Part shown: in pieces, positions 1 through 7,223 of the stretch
Layout: each line of letters begins with the position of its first letter
How positions within the stretch are numbered: the first letter of the stretch is position 1
Source of the DNA: Ruminococcaceae bacterium UBA6416
Lineage (GTDB): Bacteria > Bacillota > Clostridia > Oscillospirales > Acutalibacteraceae
Direction of reading: 5' to 3'
Length of the DNA stretch: 64,000 nucleotides
NCBI GenBank assembly: GCA_002438505.1
Contig: DJPI01000010.1
Span: forward strand, 1-64,000
Made by a program: the position numbers and the translations under genes
Notes under the pieces: model-generated
What the model was told of the DNA's origin: nothing
The model's input: only the letters and a program-made list of their open reading frames with translations
The model's database searches: none

Positions 1-330
1 CCGAAAATCCGATTTGCGGGGGAAAATCGGACTTCCGGCTCCGGCACGCCTACAACAGACGCACTGCAAAACCCCCTCACAATCGGACAAATCCGCTTCT
101 TGCAGTCTACTAGGTATGTGCTTTGCCCAATGCTTTATATAGGCGTTAGGTTGTGCCAATTTTCGCTCGCGGATTTTTTGCGGAAACGGTCAAGTTCATC
201 CTTTCTCAAGGTTTAATGTATAGATGGCAAAAGCCCACCCCTTTTGCACCGCATAAAAATCTCCGCACAACCCGGTATTCAAAACCTATCCTTAAAAAAT
301 CTTAAAAATGAACTTTTTTTGAATTAACTA
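1..330. other. Stretch without a recognised gene
   Basis: I find no convincing coding region on either strand. There is an inverted repeat near the left edge (CCGATTT at 9-15 against AAATCGG at 24-30). Short minus-strand frames around 140-220 lack a usable start and ribosome binding site. From about 291 the sequence becomes A/T-rich and belongs to the promoter region of the micropeptide gene at 425. Confidence 0.5.
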
Positions 331-359
331 TTGACATATTTTAAAGCTTGGTGTAAAAT
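291..359 (+). promoter_or_regulatory. Promoter of micropeptide gene 1
   Basis: TTGACA at 331-336 and TAAAAT at 354-359 are separated by 17 bases. Upstream lies a T-tract followed by GAATTAACTA running into the -35 box. Further up is CTTAAAAAATCTTAAAA at 291-307, which recurs with one change before micropeptide gene 2. The expected transcription start is near 366. Confidence 0.85.
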
Positions 360-424
360 GTATCCAAGATTAAAGGTTATGTGCCTGCAATCGGAAATTT
401 TGGGTAATAAGGAGGAAAAATGAA

Positions 425-577
425 ATGGCAGATCTTAAGATTTACGCTGAGAAGTTCGTTACTTGGTGCAATGATAACTGGGCAGCAATCGTTAAGTTTG
501 TTGACAAGGTTTGGGATTTCCTTAAGGACACCATCTTCAAGGATGACAGCATCTGGGCTACTGACGGTACAAAATAA
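425..577 (+). CDS. Leaderless amphipathic micropeptide 1 (50 aa)
   Basis: This is a free-standing small gene. AAGGAGG at 409-415 sits nine bases before ATG 425; an ATG at 420 is too close and reads another frame. Residues 11-38 can form one amphipathic helix, with F11, W14, W19, I22, F25, V26, V29, W30, F32, L33, I37 and F38 on the apolar face and Lys/Asp on the other. There is no signal peptide and a single Cys (C15). Lys is nearly always AAG, which suggests high expression. The gene has its own promoter and terminator, so it is monocistronic. The helix resembles staphylococcal delta-toxin and other phenol-soluble modulins in style, but homology is not shown. A leaderless bacteriocin or a membrane-binding regulator is also possible. 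That it is a gene is well supported; its function is unknown. Confidence 0.82.
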   Translation: MADLKIYAEKFVTWCNDNWAAIVKFVDKVWDFLKDTIFKDDSIWATDGTK

Positions 578-617
578 TTTGTGCTTATCGTTTTAAAATT
601 TGAAATTTTAAAATGTG

Positions 618-656
618 GAGGCTGCTTGTTTGAGCAGCCTCTGTGTTTTGAATTTT
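618..656 (+). terminator. Terminator of micropeptide gene 1
   Basis: Perfect nine-base stem GAGGCTGCT (618-626) and AGCAGCCTC (633-641) with a six-base loop, followed by a T-rich tract. Just upstream, 591-613 is a perfect A/T palindrome with 11-base arms (TTTTAAAATTT / AAATTTTAAAA). Confidence 0.85.
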
Positions 657-669
657 TAAGCACATTAAC

Positions 670-777
670 CTTAAAAAATATTAAAAGCGCTTAAATATGA
701 AAATTTTTTGAATAAACTGTTGACTTTTAAAGTCTGATGATATATAATAAGCCCATGTTGAAACGGTTCTGTTTCAA
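670..777 (+). promoter_or_regulatory. Promoter and 5' hairpin of micropeptide gene 2
   Basis: TTGACT at 720-725 and TATAAT at 743-748 have a 17-base spacer. A T-tract plus GAATAAACTG precedes the -35 box as in the first micropeptide promoter. CTTAAAAAATATTAAAA at 670-686 matches 16 of 17 bases of the element at 291-307, but lies ten bases further from its -35 box. The predicted transcript begins near 755 with a small stem, TTGAAAC 758-764 against GTTTCAA 771-777. Confidence 0.85.
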
Positions 778-806
778 TAAATATAGCGTAATAGGAGGAA
801 ACAACA

Positions 807-953
807 ATGAGCAAGGACGAAATCGTTGCATTCGAAAATTTCTGGGGTACTTTCACTAAGTTCTTCTATCAAGTAATCGACTTCCTTAAGAAGGCTTTCC
901 CGGACATCGCTGACAAGATCGATAAGATCGTTCCGGTATATCCCGAAGACTAA
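807..953 (+). CDS. Leaderless amphipathic micropeptide 2 (48 aa)
   Basis: Second free-standing small gene. AGGAGG at 793-798 lies eight bases before ATG 807. Residues 6-41 are an aromatic-rich amphipathic helix (I6, F9, F12, W13, F16, F19, F20, Y21, V23, I24, F26, L27, F31, I34, I38, I41), broken by Pro32 and ending in an acidic Pro-containing tail. All six Lys codons are AAG, all five Ile codons ATC and all seven Phe codons TTC, a bias typical of very highly expressed genes. There is no signal peptide and no Cys. It has its own promoter and terminator and shares architecture, rather than close sequence identity, with the genes at 425, 38973 and 39323. Function is unknown. Confidence 0.82.
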   Translation: MSKDEIVAFENFWGTFTKFFYQVIDFLKKAFPDIADKIDKIVPVYPED

Positions 954-986
954 TCTTAACAACAATTAAACAATTGTTTAAGGGAG

Positions 987-1018
987 CAGGAACCGCTTTT
1001 TGGCGGTTCCTGTTTCTT
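987..1018 (+). terminator. Terminator of micropeptide gene 2
   Basis: Ten-base perfect stem CAGGAACCGC (987-996) and GCGGTTCCTG (1003-1012), six-base loop, then a T-rich run. It separates this gene from the convergent ATPase gene, which ends at 1040. Confidence 0.88.
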
Positions 1019-1039
1019 TGTGTGCGTTTTTGTGCTTTT

Positions 1040-2254
1040 TCAGCTCGTCAGCCAATGAATGATGTTTTCAATAATAATGCCGTTGTAATTTCCGGGTGTG
1101 AGGTTGTCGGCGGTGAGAATAATCTTCGGATAGTTGTCTTTGAGCGCTTCAAACGGCCGCATTTCACGTTCAAATGTTTCTTGAGCGGTCATGTCTGCTG
1201 TAACCTGAAAATAGGTATATTGACCTTGCTTTTCGGCAACAAAGTCAATTTCAAGGCTTTGAAATTTTCCAATCGTGACTCTGTATCCCCGGCGCAAAAG
1301 CTCAAAATAAATGATATTTTCAAGCGAAAAGCCAAGATCATATTTTCTGCGAGGTAAAATATGGTTGCGCAGACCCAAATCAACAATGTAAAACTTTTTA
1401 TTGGCTTTCAAAAGCTGTTTTCCAACAATGTCAAAGCGTTCTGCGGGATAAAAAATGAATGCTTCCGTCAAAGCCGTAACATAGTCATTGACGGTGTTCG
1501 GCGAAACTTTTCTTCCGTTTGAAATTAAGTAGTCGGTAATTCCCCGGATTGAAACGGAACTTCCAACAACGCTTGAAAGATACTTGGCGATGGCTTTTAA
1601 AAGCGTGATATCGGATATTTTTCGCTCAATACCGTTTGTTTCTTTTCGCGCTTGCCTGTCCTCAATATCACGAACAATAACGGTGTTGTATATACCTTCA
1701 AAATATGCGTCAACTTTTTCGGTCGTTCGGTTCATTGCGGCAATATAAGGCAGTCCGCCGTTTTGAAGATATTCGGCAAAGCCGTTTTCAGGCTGCATTT
1801 TTGTGCATTCAAGAAATTCTTTGAACGAAAGGGGAAGAAGCTTGATTTCAATATACCTTCCGCTGAGAAGCGTTGCAAGGTCACCGGAAAGCATATAGGC
1901 ATTGGAACCGGTTATATAGATATCAACGTCCGGACGGAGATAAAGGCTGTCCACTACTTTTTCAAAAAAAGGTACCTTTTGAATTTCATCAAGAAAAATG
2001 TATGTCCTTCTGCCGTTAAGACGTTCTTTGATATAGGCATAGAGCTTTTGATATTGGAGAAGTTCTTCATATTCCAAATTTTCAAAGTTGAGGGAAATTA
2101 TCTGCTCTTCGTCAATTCCAAGGCTTTTGAGCTTTTTTTGATATTGCAAAAGCAAGGTTGATTTTCCGCAGCGGCGTATGCCTGTAACAACCTTAATGAT
2201 TTTTTCATCTTTCCATTGCATCAGCTTTTCAAGATATTCTTTTCTTTCAACCAT
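1040..2254 (-). CDS. AAA+ family ATPase with DUF4143-type C-terminus
   Basis: The 404-residue protein begins with an ATPase domain: Walker A G-I-R-R-C-G-K-S-T at residues 25-33 and Walker B around T-Y-I-F-L-D-E near residue 90. The C-terminal part resembles DUF4143, with an E-I-D-F-V-A and F-Q-V-T pattern recalling PD-(D/E)xK nuclease folds. Proteins of this family are widespread in gut bacteria and archaea and have no settled function; DNA-related or regulatory roles have been proposed. CCTCCT at 2262-2267 gives an AGGAGG site for ATG at 2254. It is monocistronic with its own promoter, and three palindromes spaced exactly 40 bases apart lie upstream. Family assignment is fairly sure; the cellular role is not known. 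Confidence 0.85.
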   Translation of the reverse strand: MVERKEYLEKLMQWKDEKIIKVVTGIRRCGKSTLLLQYQKKLKSLGIDEEQIISLNFENLEYEELLQYQKLYAYIKERLNGRRTYIFLDEIQKVPFFEKVVDSLYLRPDVDIYITGSNAYMLSGDLATLLSGRYIEIKLLPLSFKEFLECTKMQPENGFAEYLQNGGLPYIAAMNRTTEKVDAYFEGIYNTVIVRDIEDRQARKETNGIERKISDITLLKAIAKYLSSVVGSSVSIRGITDYLISNGRKVSPNTVNDYVTALTEAFIFYPAERFDIVGKQLLKANKKFYIVDLGLRNHILPRRKYDLGFSLENIIYFELLRRGYRVTIGKFQSLEIDFVAEKQGQYTYFQVTADMTAQETFEREMRPFEALKDNYPKIILTADNLTPGNYNGIIIENIIHWLTS

Positions 2255-2283
2255 AGTAAAACCTCCTCATCAAAAGTATTCCG

Positions 2284-2312
2284 ATTATAGCACACATTAT
2301 TCAAAACGTCAA
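2284..2312 (-). promoter_or_regulatory. Promoter of the DUF4143 ATPase gene
   Basis: On the minus strand TTGACG (2312-2307) and TATAAT (2289-2284) are separated by 17 bases. The -35 box lies five bases from the nearest palindrome of the upstream array. Confidence 0.85.
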
Positions 2313-2317
2313 CAAAA

Positions 2318-2414
2318 GTTCCGAGTCCGGAACAAATATATAAAAAATTCAAAAAGTGTTCCGAAATGGGAACACAATCACAAAATCATTCAAAACTGTT
2401 CCGAAACAGGAACA
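2318..2414. repeat. Array of three palindromes with 40-base period
   Basis: Three dyads share the half-site GTTCC/GGAAC: GTTCCGAGTCCGGAAC at 2318-2333, GTGTTCCG-N4-GGGAACAC at 2356-2375 and TGTTCC-N6-GGAACA at 2397-2414. Their centres are 2325.5, 2365.5 and 2405.5, so the spacing is exactly 40 bases twice. A/T-rich sequence containing ATTCAAAA lies between them. The array sits upstream of the ATPase promoter on the minus strand, where an activator or autoregulator would bind. Confidence 0.8.
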
Positions 2415-2420
2415 TAAATA

Positions 2421-2449
2421 ACCGCAGATTCAAATAATGAACCTGCGGT
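2421..2449 (-). terminator. Probable terminator of the YbaK-type gene
   Basis: ACCGCAG (2421-2427) pairs with CTGCGGT (2443-2449), with further pairing of GATTC/GAACC next to the loop. It follows the minus-strand stop at 2461. The minus-strand T-tract is imperfect. Confidence 0.5.
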
Positions 2450-2460
2450 TTGTGTGTTTT

Positions 2461-2934
2461 TTAGGCTTCCGGCAATTTGCAGACATCAACCCATTCTTTG
2501 AAGCCGGAATATTTTTCAAGCTCCGGAACGGTCAGCTCAATGGCGCTGTTGCTGCTTCCGCAGGCGGGAAAAACGGTTTCAAACCGCTTGAGCGATTCAT
2601 CAAGATAGACTTCGGTGCCGCTGTTCACGGCGAACGGACAAACGCCGCCGACCGCGTGGCCGATAAGCTCCGTAACCTGATCCGGAGAGAGCATTTTGGC
2701 TTTTACATGAAAAAAGGTTTTGAACTTTTTGTTGTCAATTTTTGCGTCTCCGGCGGTAACAACAAGAACAGCCTTTCCGTCAACAAGAAAGGAGAGCGTT
2801 TTTGCAATGCGCTTTCCCTCGGTGTTCAGTGCTTTTGCGGCAAGCTCAACCGTTGCGCTTGAAACGGGAAATTCAAGAATCCTGCTTTCAATGCCGAGCG
2901 TGGAAAAATATTTGCGTACTCTTTCAATGGACAT
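2461..2934 (-). CDS. YbaK/ProX-type aminoacyl-tRNA deacylase
   Basis: The 157-residue cytosolic protein belongs to the YbaK/EbsC fold, which hydrolyses misacylated tRNAs in trans (Cys-tRNA(Pro), Ala-tRNA(Pro) or similar). The family signature R-I-A-K-T-L-S-F around residues 42-49 carries the conserved Lys, and V-G-G-V-C-P-F near residue 96 is the substrate loop. The start at 2934 is chosen because GGAGG (minus strand of 2943-2947) lies eight bases before it and the protein then has normal family length; the open frame runs on to 3093 without homology. It is transcribed away from pcrA. Which tRNA it edits cannot be told from sequence. Confidence 0.85.
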   Translation of the reverse strand: MSIERVRKYFSTLGIESRILEFPVSSATVELAAKALNTEGKRIAKTLSFLVDGKAVLVVTAGDAKIDNKKFKTFFHVKAKMLSPDQVTELIGHAVGGVCPFAVNSGTEVYLDESLKRFETVFPACGSSNSAIELTVPELEKYSGFKEWVDVCKLPEA

Positions 2935-3065
2935 TGTTTTAACCTCCGGAAAATTAAAAATATGCCTGAATGATAGCACAGCCGCAAGCGTGTTGTCAAG
3001 AAACGCCCGGCTTTTATCGGCCACATCACACAAAAAATTCTTTTTTGTTTTGTGTCCTTTTGCCG

Positions 3066-3094
3066 TTGCGTTTTTTGCCCGTATCGTGTACAAT
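3066..3094 (+). promoter_or_regulatory. Promoter of pcrA
   Basis: TTGCGT at 3066-3071 and TACAAT at 3089-3094 with a 17-base spacer, about 50 bases before the pcrA start. Confidence 0.65.
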
Positions 3095-3142
3095 AAATTA
3101 ATAAACTGAACAGGTTTGCCCTGTTTTCATGGGAGTTAATCA

Positions 3143-5578
3143 ATGGCATCTAAGGAATTTTTTGAACTGAGGAAAAAAATAATTGAAAAAGACTTTTCGT
3201 CAATGAACGAGATGCAGAAAAAAGCCATCTTCCACACCGAAGGTCCGCTTCTCATTCTTGCCGGTGCAGGCAGCGGAAAAACAACCGTCATCGTCAACCG
3301 CATTGCGAACATTGTCAAATATGGCAAAGCGTGGGCAAGCGAGCAGGTGAGCTTTGAGCCGTCCGAGCGCGATATCAAATATATGAAGCGATATCTTGAG
3401 GGCGAAACGGAGCTTCTGTTTGACATTGAGGACCTGCTTTCGGTCGATAACGCAAGACCGTGGCAGATTCTTGCAATCACCTTTACGAACAAAGCCGCGA
3501 ATGAGCTTAAAGAACGCCTTGAAAAGCTCCTTGGCTCGGACGCAAACGATATCTGGGCAAGTACATTTCACGCCTGCTGCACGCGCATTCTGCGCAAGGA
3601 CGGCGGCGTGCTCGGCTTCACGCCGCACTTTACGATTTATGACACGGACGATTCAAAGCGGCTCATGAAGGAAATTCAGCGCCAGCTCGATATTAAAGAA
3701 AGCGTTCTTTCTTTCAAAACGATTCTTTCTGAAATCAGCAAAGCCAAGGATAATCTTGTTTCACCGAAAGAATATATAAAGCAGGCCGGAAATGACGTTC
3801 GGCTCCAAAAAATCGGTGCGGCCTATAAAATGTTTCAGGACGAGCTTAAAAAGGCCGATGCGATGGATTTTGACGATATCATCGGAAACACGGTGAAGCT
3901 TCTTGAAAATTACGCTGAGGTGCGCGAGTATTATCAGCGCAAGTTCAAATACATAATGGTTGATGAATATCAGGACACGAACCACGCACAGTTCAGACTG
4001 ACTGAGCTTCTTGCAGGCGCTCGCCGGAACATCTGCGTTGTTGGCGATGACGACCAGAGCATCTATCGCTTCCGCGGAGCCACGATTGAAAACATTATGA
4101 GCTTTGAAACGCAGTATTCAAACGCTGTGACCATCCGCCTTGAACAGAATTACCGCTCAACGCAAACCATTCTTGATGTTGCAAACGAGGTTATTTCAAA
4201 CAATACCCAGCGCAAAGGAAAAAACCTTTGGACAAAGAACGGCGCCGGTGACAAGGTTGTCATTGAAACCGCTTATGACGAACAGGACGAAACAAGGTTC
4301 ATCACGGACACGATTGAAGAAAACGTCAGCTCGGGGGAATACACCTTCTCCGACCACGCGGTGCTTTACAGAATGAATGCACAGTCAAACTCAATCGAGC
4401 GCGGAATGGTCAGAGCCGGAATCCCGTACCGCATTATCGGCGGCTTCAGGTTCTATGAACGCGCCGAAATCAGAGACGCGATAGCTTATCTCACCGTTGT
4501 TAACAACCCGAACGATAACATCAGGCTGCGCCGGATTATCAATGTTCCAAAAAGGGGAATCGGTGAAACAACAATCAACAGAGCCTTTGAAATTGCAACT
4601 GGCCTCGGTGTGAGCCTTTTTGAGGTCATTTCACACGCCGATGAATATGAACAGCTCAAACGCAGCGCAAAAAAGCTGCTTGACTTCTCCTCTCTCATCA
4701 AAGAGCTTTATGAAAAGGCGGACGGAATGCATCTTGATGAGCTTTTCAAGGAGATTATTGAGCGCACTCAGTATCTGAGCTTCATTAAGCTTGACCAGGA
4801 AAAGGGCGCTGAAAGGCTTGAAAACATCTCCGAGCTTATCACGAACCTTGTGACCTATGAAACGGAAAATGAAGAGCCGAGCCTTTCGGGTTTCCTTGAG
4901 GAGGTTGCGCTCATGACCGATATTGACAACTATAACGCCCAGACGGACGCCGTTGTTCTGATGACTCTCCATTCGGCAAAGGGACTTGAGTTTCCGGTTG
5001 TTTTCATCCCCGGAATGGAGGAGGGGATTTTTCCCGGCGTCCAAAGCATGTATTATCCGCAGGAGGTTGAGGAGGAGCGCAGACTTGCCTATGTTGGAAT
5101 CACAAGAGCAAGGAAAAAGCTGTATCTTTCCCACGCGAACATGAGAATGCTTTTCGGTTCAACCTCACGCAATCTTCCGTCGCGCTTTCTTGTTGAAATT
5201 CCGGAAAATCTGGTTGAGCGCGTTGGCCGCAGGAATCCTCCTGCCGGGGAGCCGTTCGGCTCTTTCGGCGGCTTTGCGTCCGGTCATTCAGGTTCGTTTT
5301 CCGGTTCACACCGAAAGACTCAGGATCTTTCGGAAAGCTCGGCGTCATACGGCGGAAACGGTTTCCTTTCAAAAAACCGTGCGGCTGCGCCGAAAAAGAA
5401 AGCACCCGTTTCATCCGTCTCATATTCGGCCGGAGACACGGTTGTCAGCAAGGTTTTCGGAACCGGCGTTGTTCTTTCCGTTAAAAAAATGGCGAACGAC
5501 AGTATGCTTGAAATTGCCTTTGAAAAATCCGGAACAAAAAAGCTTATGGCGAATTACGCAAAGCTTGAAAAAAAATAA
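3143..5578 (+). CDS. pcrA: ATP-dependent DNA helicase PcrA/UvrD
   Basis: An 811-residue superfamily 1A helicase that unwinds DNA 3'-5' in repair and in clearing replication forks. Visible motifs are Walker A A-G-A-G-S-G-K-T (40-47), Ia T-F-T-N-K-A-A-N (113-120), II D-E-Y-Q-D-T-N, III G-D-D-D-Q-S-I-Y-R-F-R-G-A, IV near E-Q-N-Y-R-S-T, V T-L-H-S-A-K-G-L-E-F and VI V-G-I-T-R-A-R-K. The C-terminus (about 760-811) matches the Tudor-like RNA polymerase-binding domain, preceded by a Gly/Ser-rich linker. Residues 60-106 between motifs I and Ia form an insertion relative to Bacillus PcrA. The lipase-like gene follows after 16 bases, so the two are probably co-transcribed. Confidence 0.97.
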   Translation: MASKEFFELRKKIIEKDFSSMNEMQKKAIFHTEGPLLILAGAGSGKTTVIVNRIANIVKYGKAWASEQVSFEPSERDIKYMKRYLEGETELLFDIEDLLSVDNARPWQILAITFTNKAANELKERLEKLLGSDANDIWASTFHACCTRILRKDGGVLGFTPHFTIYDTDDSKRLMKEIQRQLDIKESVLSFKTILSEISKAKDNLVSPKEYIKQAGNDVRLQKIGAAYKMFQDELKKADAMDFDDIIGNTVKLLENYAEVREYYQRKFKYIMVDEYQDTNHAQFRLTELLAGARRNICVVGDDDQSIYRFRGATIENIMSFETQYSNAVTIRLEQNYRSTQTILDVANEVISNNTQRKGKNLWTKNGAGDKVVIETAYDEQDETRFITDTIEENVSSGEYTFSDHAVLYRMNAQSNSIERGMVRAGIPYRIIGGFRFYERAEIRDAIAYLTVVNNPNDNIRLRRIINVPKRGIGETTINRAFEIATGLGVSLFEVISHADEYEQLKRSAKKLLDFSSLIKELYEKADGMHLDELFKEIIERTQYLSFIKLDQEKGAERLENISELITNLVTYETENEEPSLSGFLEEVALMTDIDNYNAQTDAVVLMTLHSAKGLEFPVVFIPGMEEGIFPGVQSMYYPQEVEEERRLAYVGITRARKKLYLSHANMRMLFGSTSRNLPSRFLVEIPENLVERVGRRNPPAGEPFGSFGGFASGHSGSFSGSHRKTQDLSESSASYGGNGFLSKNRAAAPKKKAPVSSVSYSAGDTVVSKVFGTGVVLSVKKMANDSMLEIAFEKSGTKKLMANYAKLEKK

Positions 5579-5594
5579 AAAGGAGAAATTAAAA

Positions 5595-7199
5595 ATGAAA
5601 ACAGCAAAAAGAATTCTTGCCGCCGTCCTTTGCGCGGTGCTGCTCCTTTTGCTCATTCCAACCGCGCTTGCAGCGGAAAAAATCGACCCGATTATTGTTG
5701 TCAGCGGAATGGCCTCATTTCCGCTCTATGACGGTAAAAGCGGAGAACAGGTTTTTTCACCGTCCTCAAAGGCAATCATGAGCGTTGTCGGCGATTCGTT
5801 GCTGCCGATGACAGAGTCGCTTTTAACCGGTAACTGGAATTATTTTGCGGACAAGTGCTTCAAAAAGATATATGAAAGCCTTTTTGAAATTGTTTCCTGC
5901 GATGAAAAGGGCAACTCGCGCCACAACATCAAAGCGCCGTCCTTTCCGCTTTCGGTCAACAATTACAGCGAAATTCTTGAGAACGAAAACGATGAGGACG
6001 AGCAGGGCATTGCAAAGGCTCTCGCTGCAAGATTCGGCGGAGAAAACGTCTATTACTTCAACTATGACTGGCGCCTTGACCCGCTTGAAACCGCGGATAA
6101 GCTCAACGATTTCATAAAGAATGTTAAAAAGGAAAAGAACAGCGCAAAGGTCACCCTTGTTCCGTGCAGCATGGGCGGCGTTGTGACAAATTCATATCTT
6201 TATAAATACGAAAACGCGGATGTTTCAAAAATTGTTTATTGCCTTGTTGCCTCAAAGGGCATTGACCTTGTTGGCGAGCTGTTTTCAAAAAAGCCTGAAA
6301 TAAACACTGATTCCCTGCTTGAGCGCCTTTTCAGCTTTGAGCGCGGTGAAATTTTTGCCCAGACCCTTGTTTCCCTTTTGCAGACCGGTGTTGAAATTAC
6401 TCCGGCGCTTTCAAAGGTCATTGACAAGTTTGTTGCCTCATTTTTAAGCAAAACAAATGACAGGGCATACAGTGACATTCTTTCCGTTTCCTTTGCGTCA
6501 ATGCCCGGAATGTGGTCATTCTGCCCCGATGAATACTATGAAACGGCAAAGAAGGAGATGTTTCCGAACGGCGCGGACAGCGACTTCCTGAGCCGCATTG
6601 ACGAATATCACTATAATGTTCAGAACAAAGCCGAAACGCTCATGAAAAGCGCAAAGAAAAGCGGAACAACGGTTTATGTCACCGCGTCCTACGGCTATGT
6701 CGGTTTCCCCGTGACCGAAAATGTGTGGGAACAAAGCGACTGTCTGATTGAAACAAAGAACGAATCCTTTGGTGCAACCTGTGCGCTTTACGGCCAAAAC
6801 CTCGGTGATGATTATAAGCCCGTTTCAACCGTCTGCAAGGACGAAAGCCACACACACCTCTCAGTAGACGGAATAATCGATGCCTCCTCCTGCCTCTTTC
6901 CGGAGCAGACGTGGTTCATCAAATATATGAAGCACGTTGGCTTCAGATTCAACACCGAGGCGAGTGAGCTGCTTTTATGGCTCGTAGGAAGTGAAAACGA
7001 AGTTTCCGTTGAAAGCAAAGACGGCTTTCCGCAGTTTTCGGAGTTTGATACCAACACCGGAAAGCTCTCCTCGCTCACCGGAAAGGAGATTAAACACAGC
7101 ATTCTTGACGGACACTCAAACTTCCTTTCAAGAATTGCAGAGTTTTTCAAAAACATCCGTTCAATGATTTTAAAGCTTTATTATAAAATTAAAAAGTAA
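5595..7199 (+). CDS. Secreted lipase/acyltransferase-like hydrolase 1
   Basis: The 534-residue protein has a Sec signal peptide (about 1-26, ending A-L-A-A) and the pattern of an LCAT/PGAP1-like alpha/beta hydrolase: an early I-I-V-V-S-G-M block, a nucleophile elbow P-C-S-M-G-G with Ser192, and a late H-V-G-F after W-F-I-K-Y. The elbow has Cys where most lipases have Gly. The last 26 residues are a basic amphipathic helix (F-L-S-R-I-A-E-F-F-K and following) that recalls the free micropeptides. The start at 5595 has AGGAG 12 bases upstream and gives the signal peptide; the open frame to 5190 overlaps pcrA and is spurious. It is followed after 24 bases by a paralogue. Substrate unknown; an esterase acting on lipids at the cell surface is likely. 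Confidence 0.8.
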   Translation: MKTAKRILAAVLCAVLLLLLIPTALAAEKIDPIIVVSGMASFPLYDGKSGEQVFSPSSKAIMSVVGDSLLPMTESLLTGNWNYFADKCFKKIYESLFEIVSCDEKGNSRHNIKAPSFPLSVNNYSEILENENDEDEQGIAKALAARFGGENVYYFNYDWRLDPLETADKLNDFIKNVKKEKNSAKVTLVPCSMGGVVTNSYLYKYENADVSKIVYCLVASKGIDLVGELFSKKPEINTDSLLERLFSFERGEIFAQTLVSLLQTGVEITPALSKVIDKFVASFLSKTNDRAYSDILSVSFASMPGMWSFCPDEYYETAKKEMFPNGADSDFLSRIDEYHYNVQNKAETLMKSAKKSGTTVYVTASYGYVGFPVTENVWEQSDCLIETKNESFGATCALYGQNLGDDYKPVSTVCKDESHTHLSVDGIIDASSCLFPEQTWFIKYMKHVGFRFNTEASELLLWLVGSENEVSVESKDGFPQFSEFDTNTGKLSSLTGKEIKHSILDGHSNFLSRIAEFFKNIRSMILKLYYKIKK

Positions 7200-7223
7200 T
7201 TGCATAAAAAGGAGAGAATAAGA

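Noticed and set aside
140..220. Short minus-strand frame resembling a protein C-terminus
   Set aside because: About 24 codons, only a TTG start and a stop directly upstream; no ribosome site that fits.
425..577. Leader peptide for Trp-type attenuation
   Set aside because: The peptide is 50 codons long, has only scattered Trp codons and its terminator is followed by another independent promoter, not by a biosynthetic gene.
2318..2414. CRISPR array
   Set aside because: Only three units with imperfect 16-20 base palindromes; the intervening sequences are A/T-rich and partly alike, and no cas gene is present.
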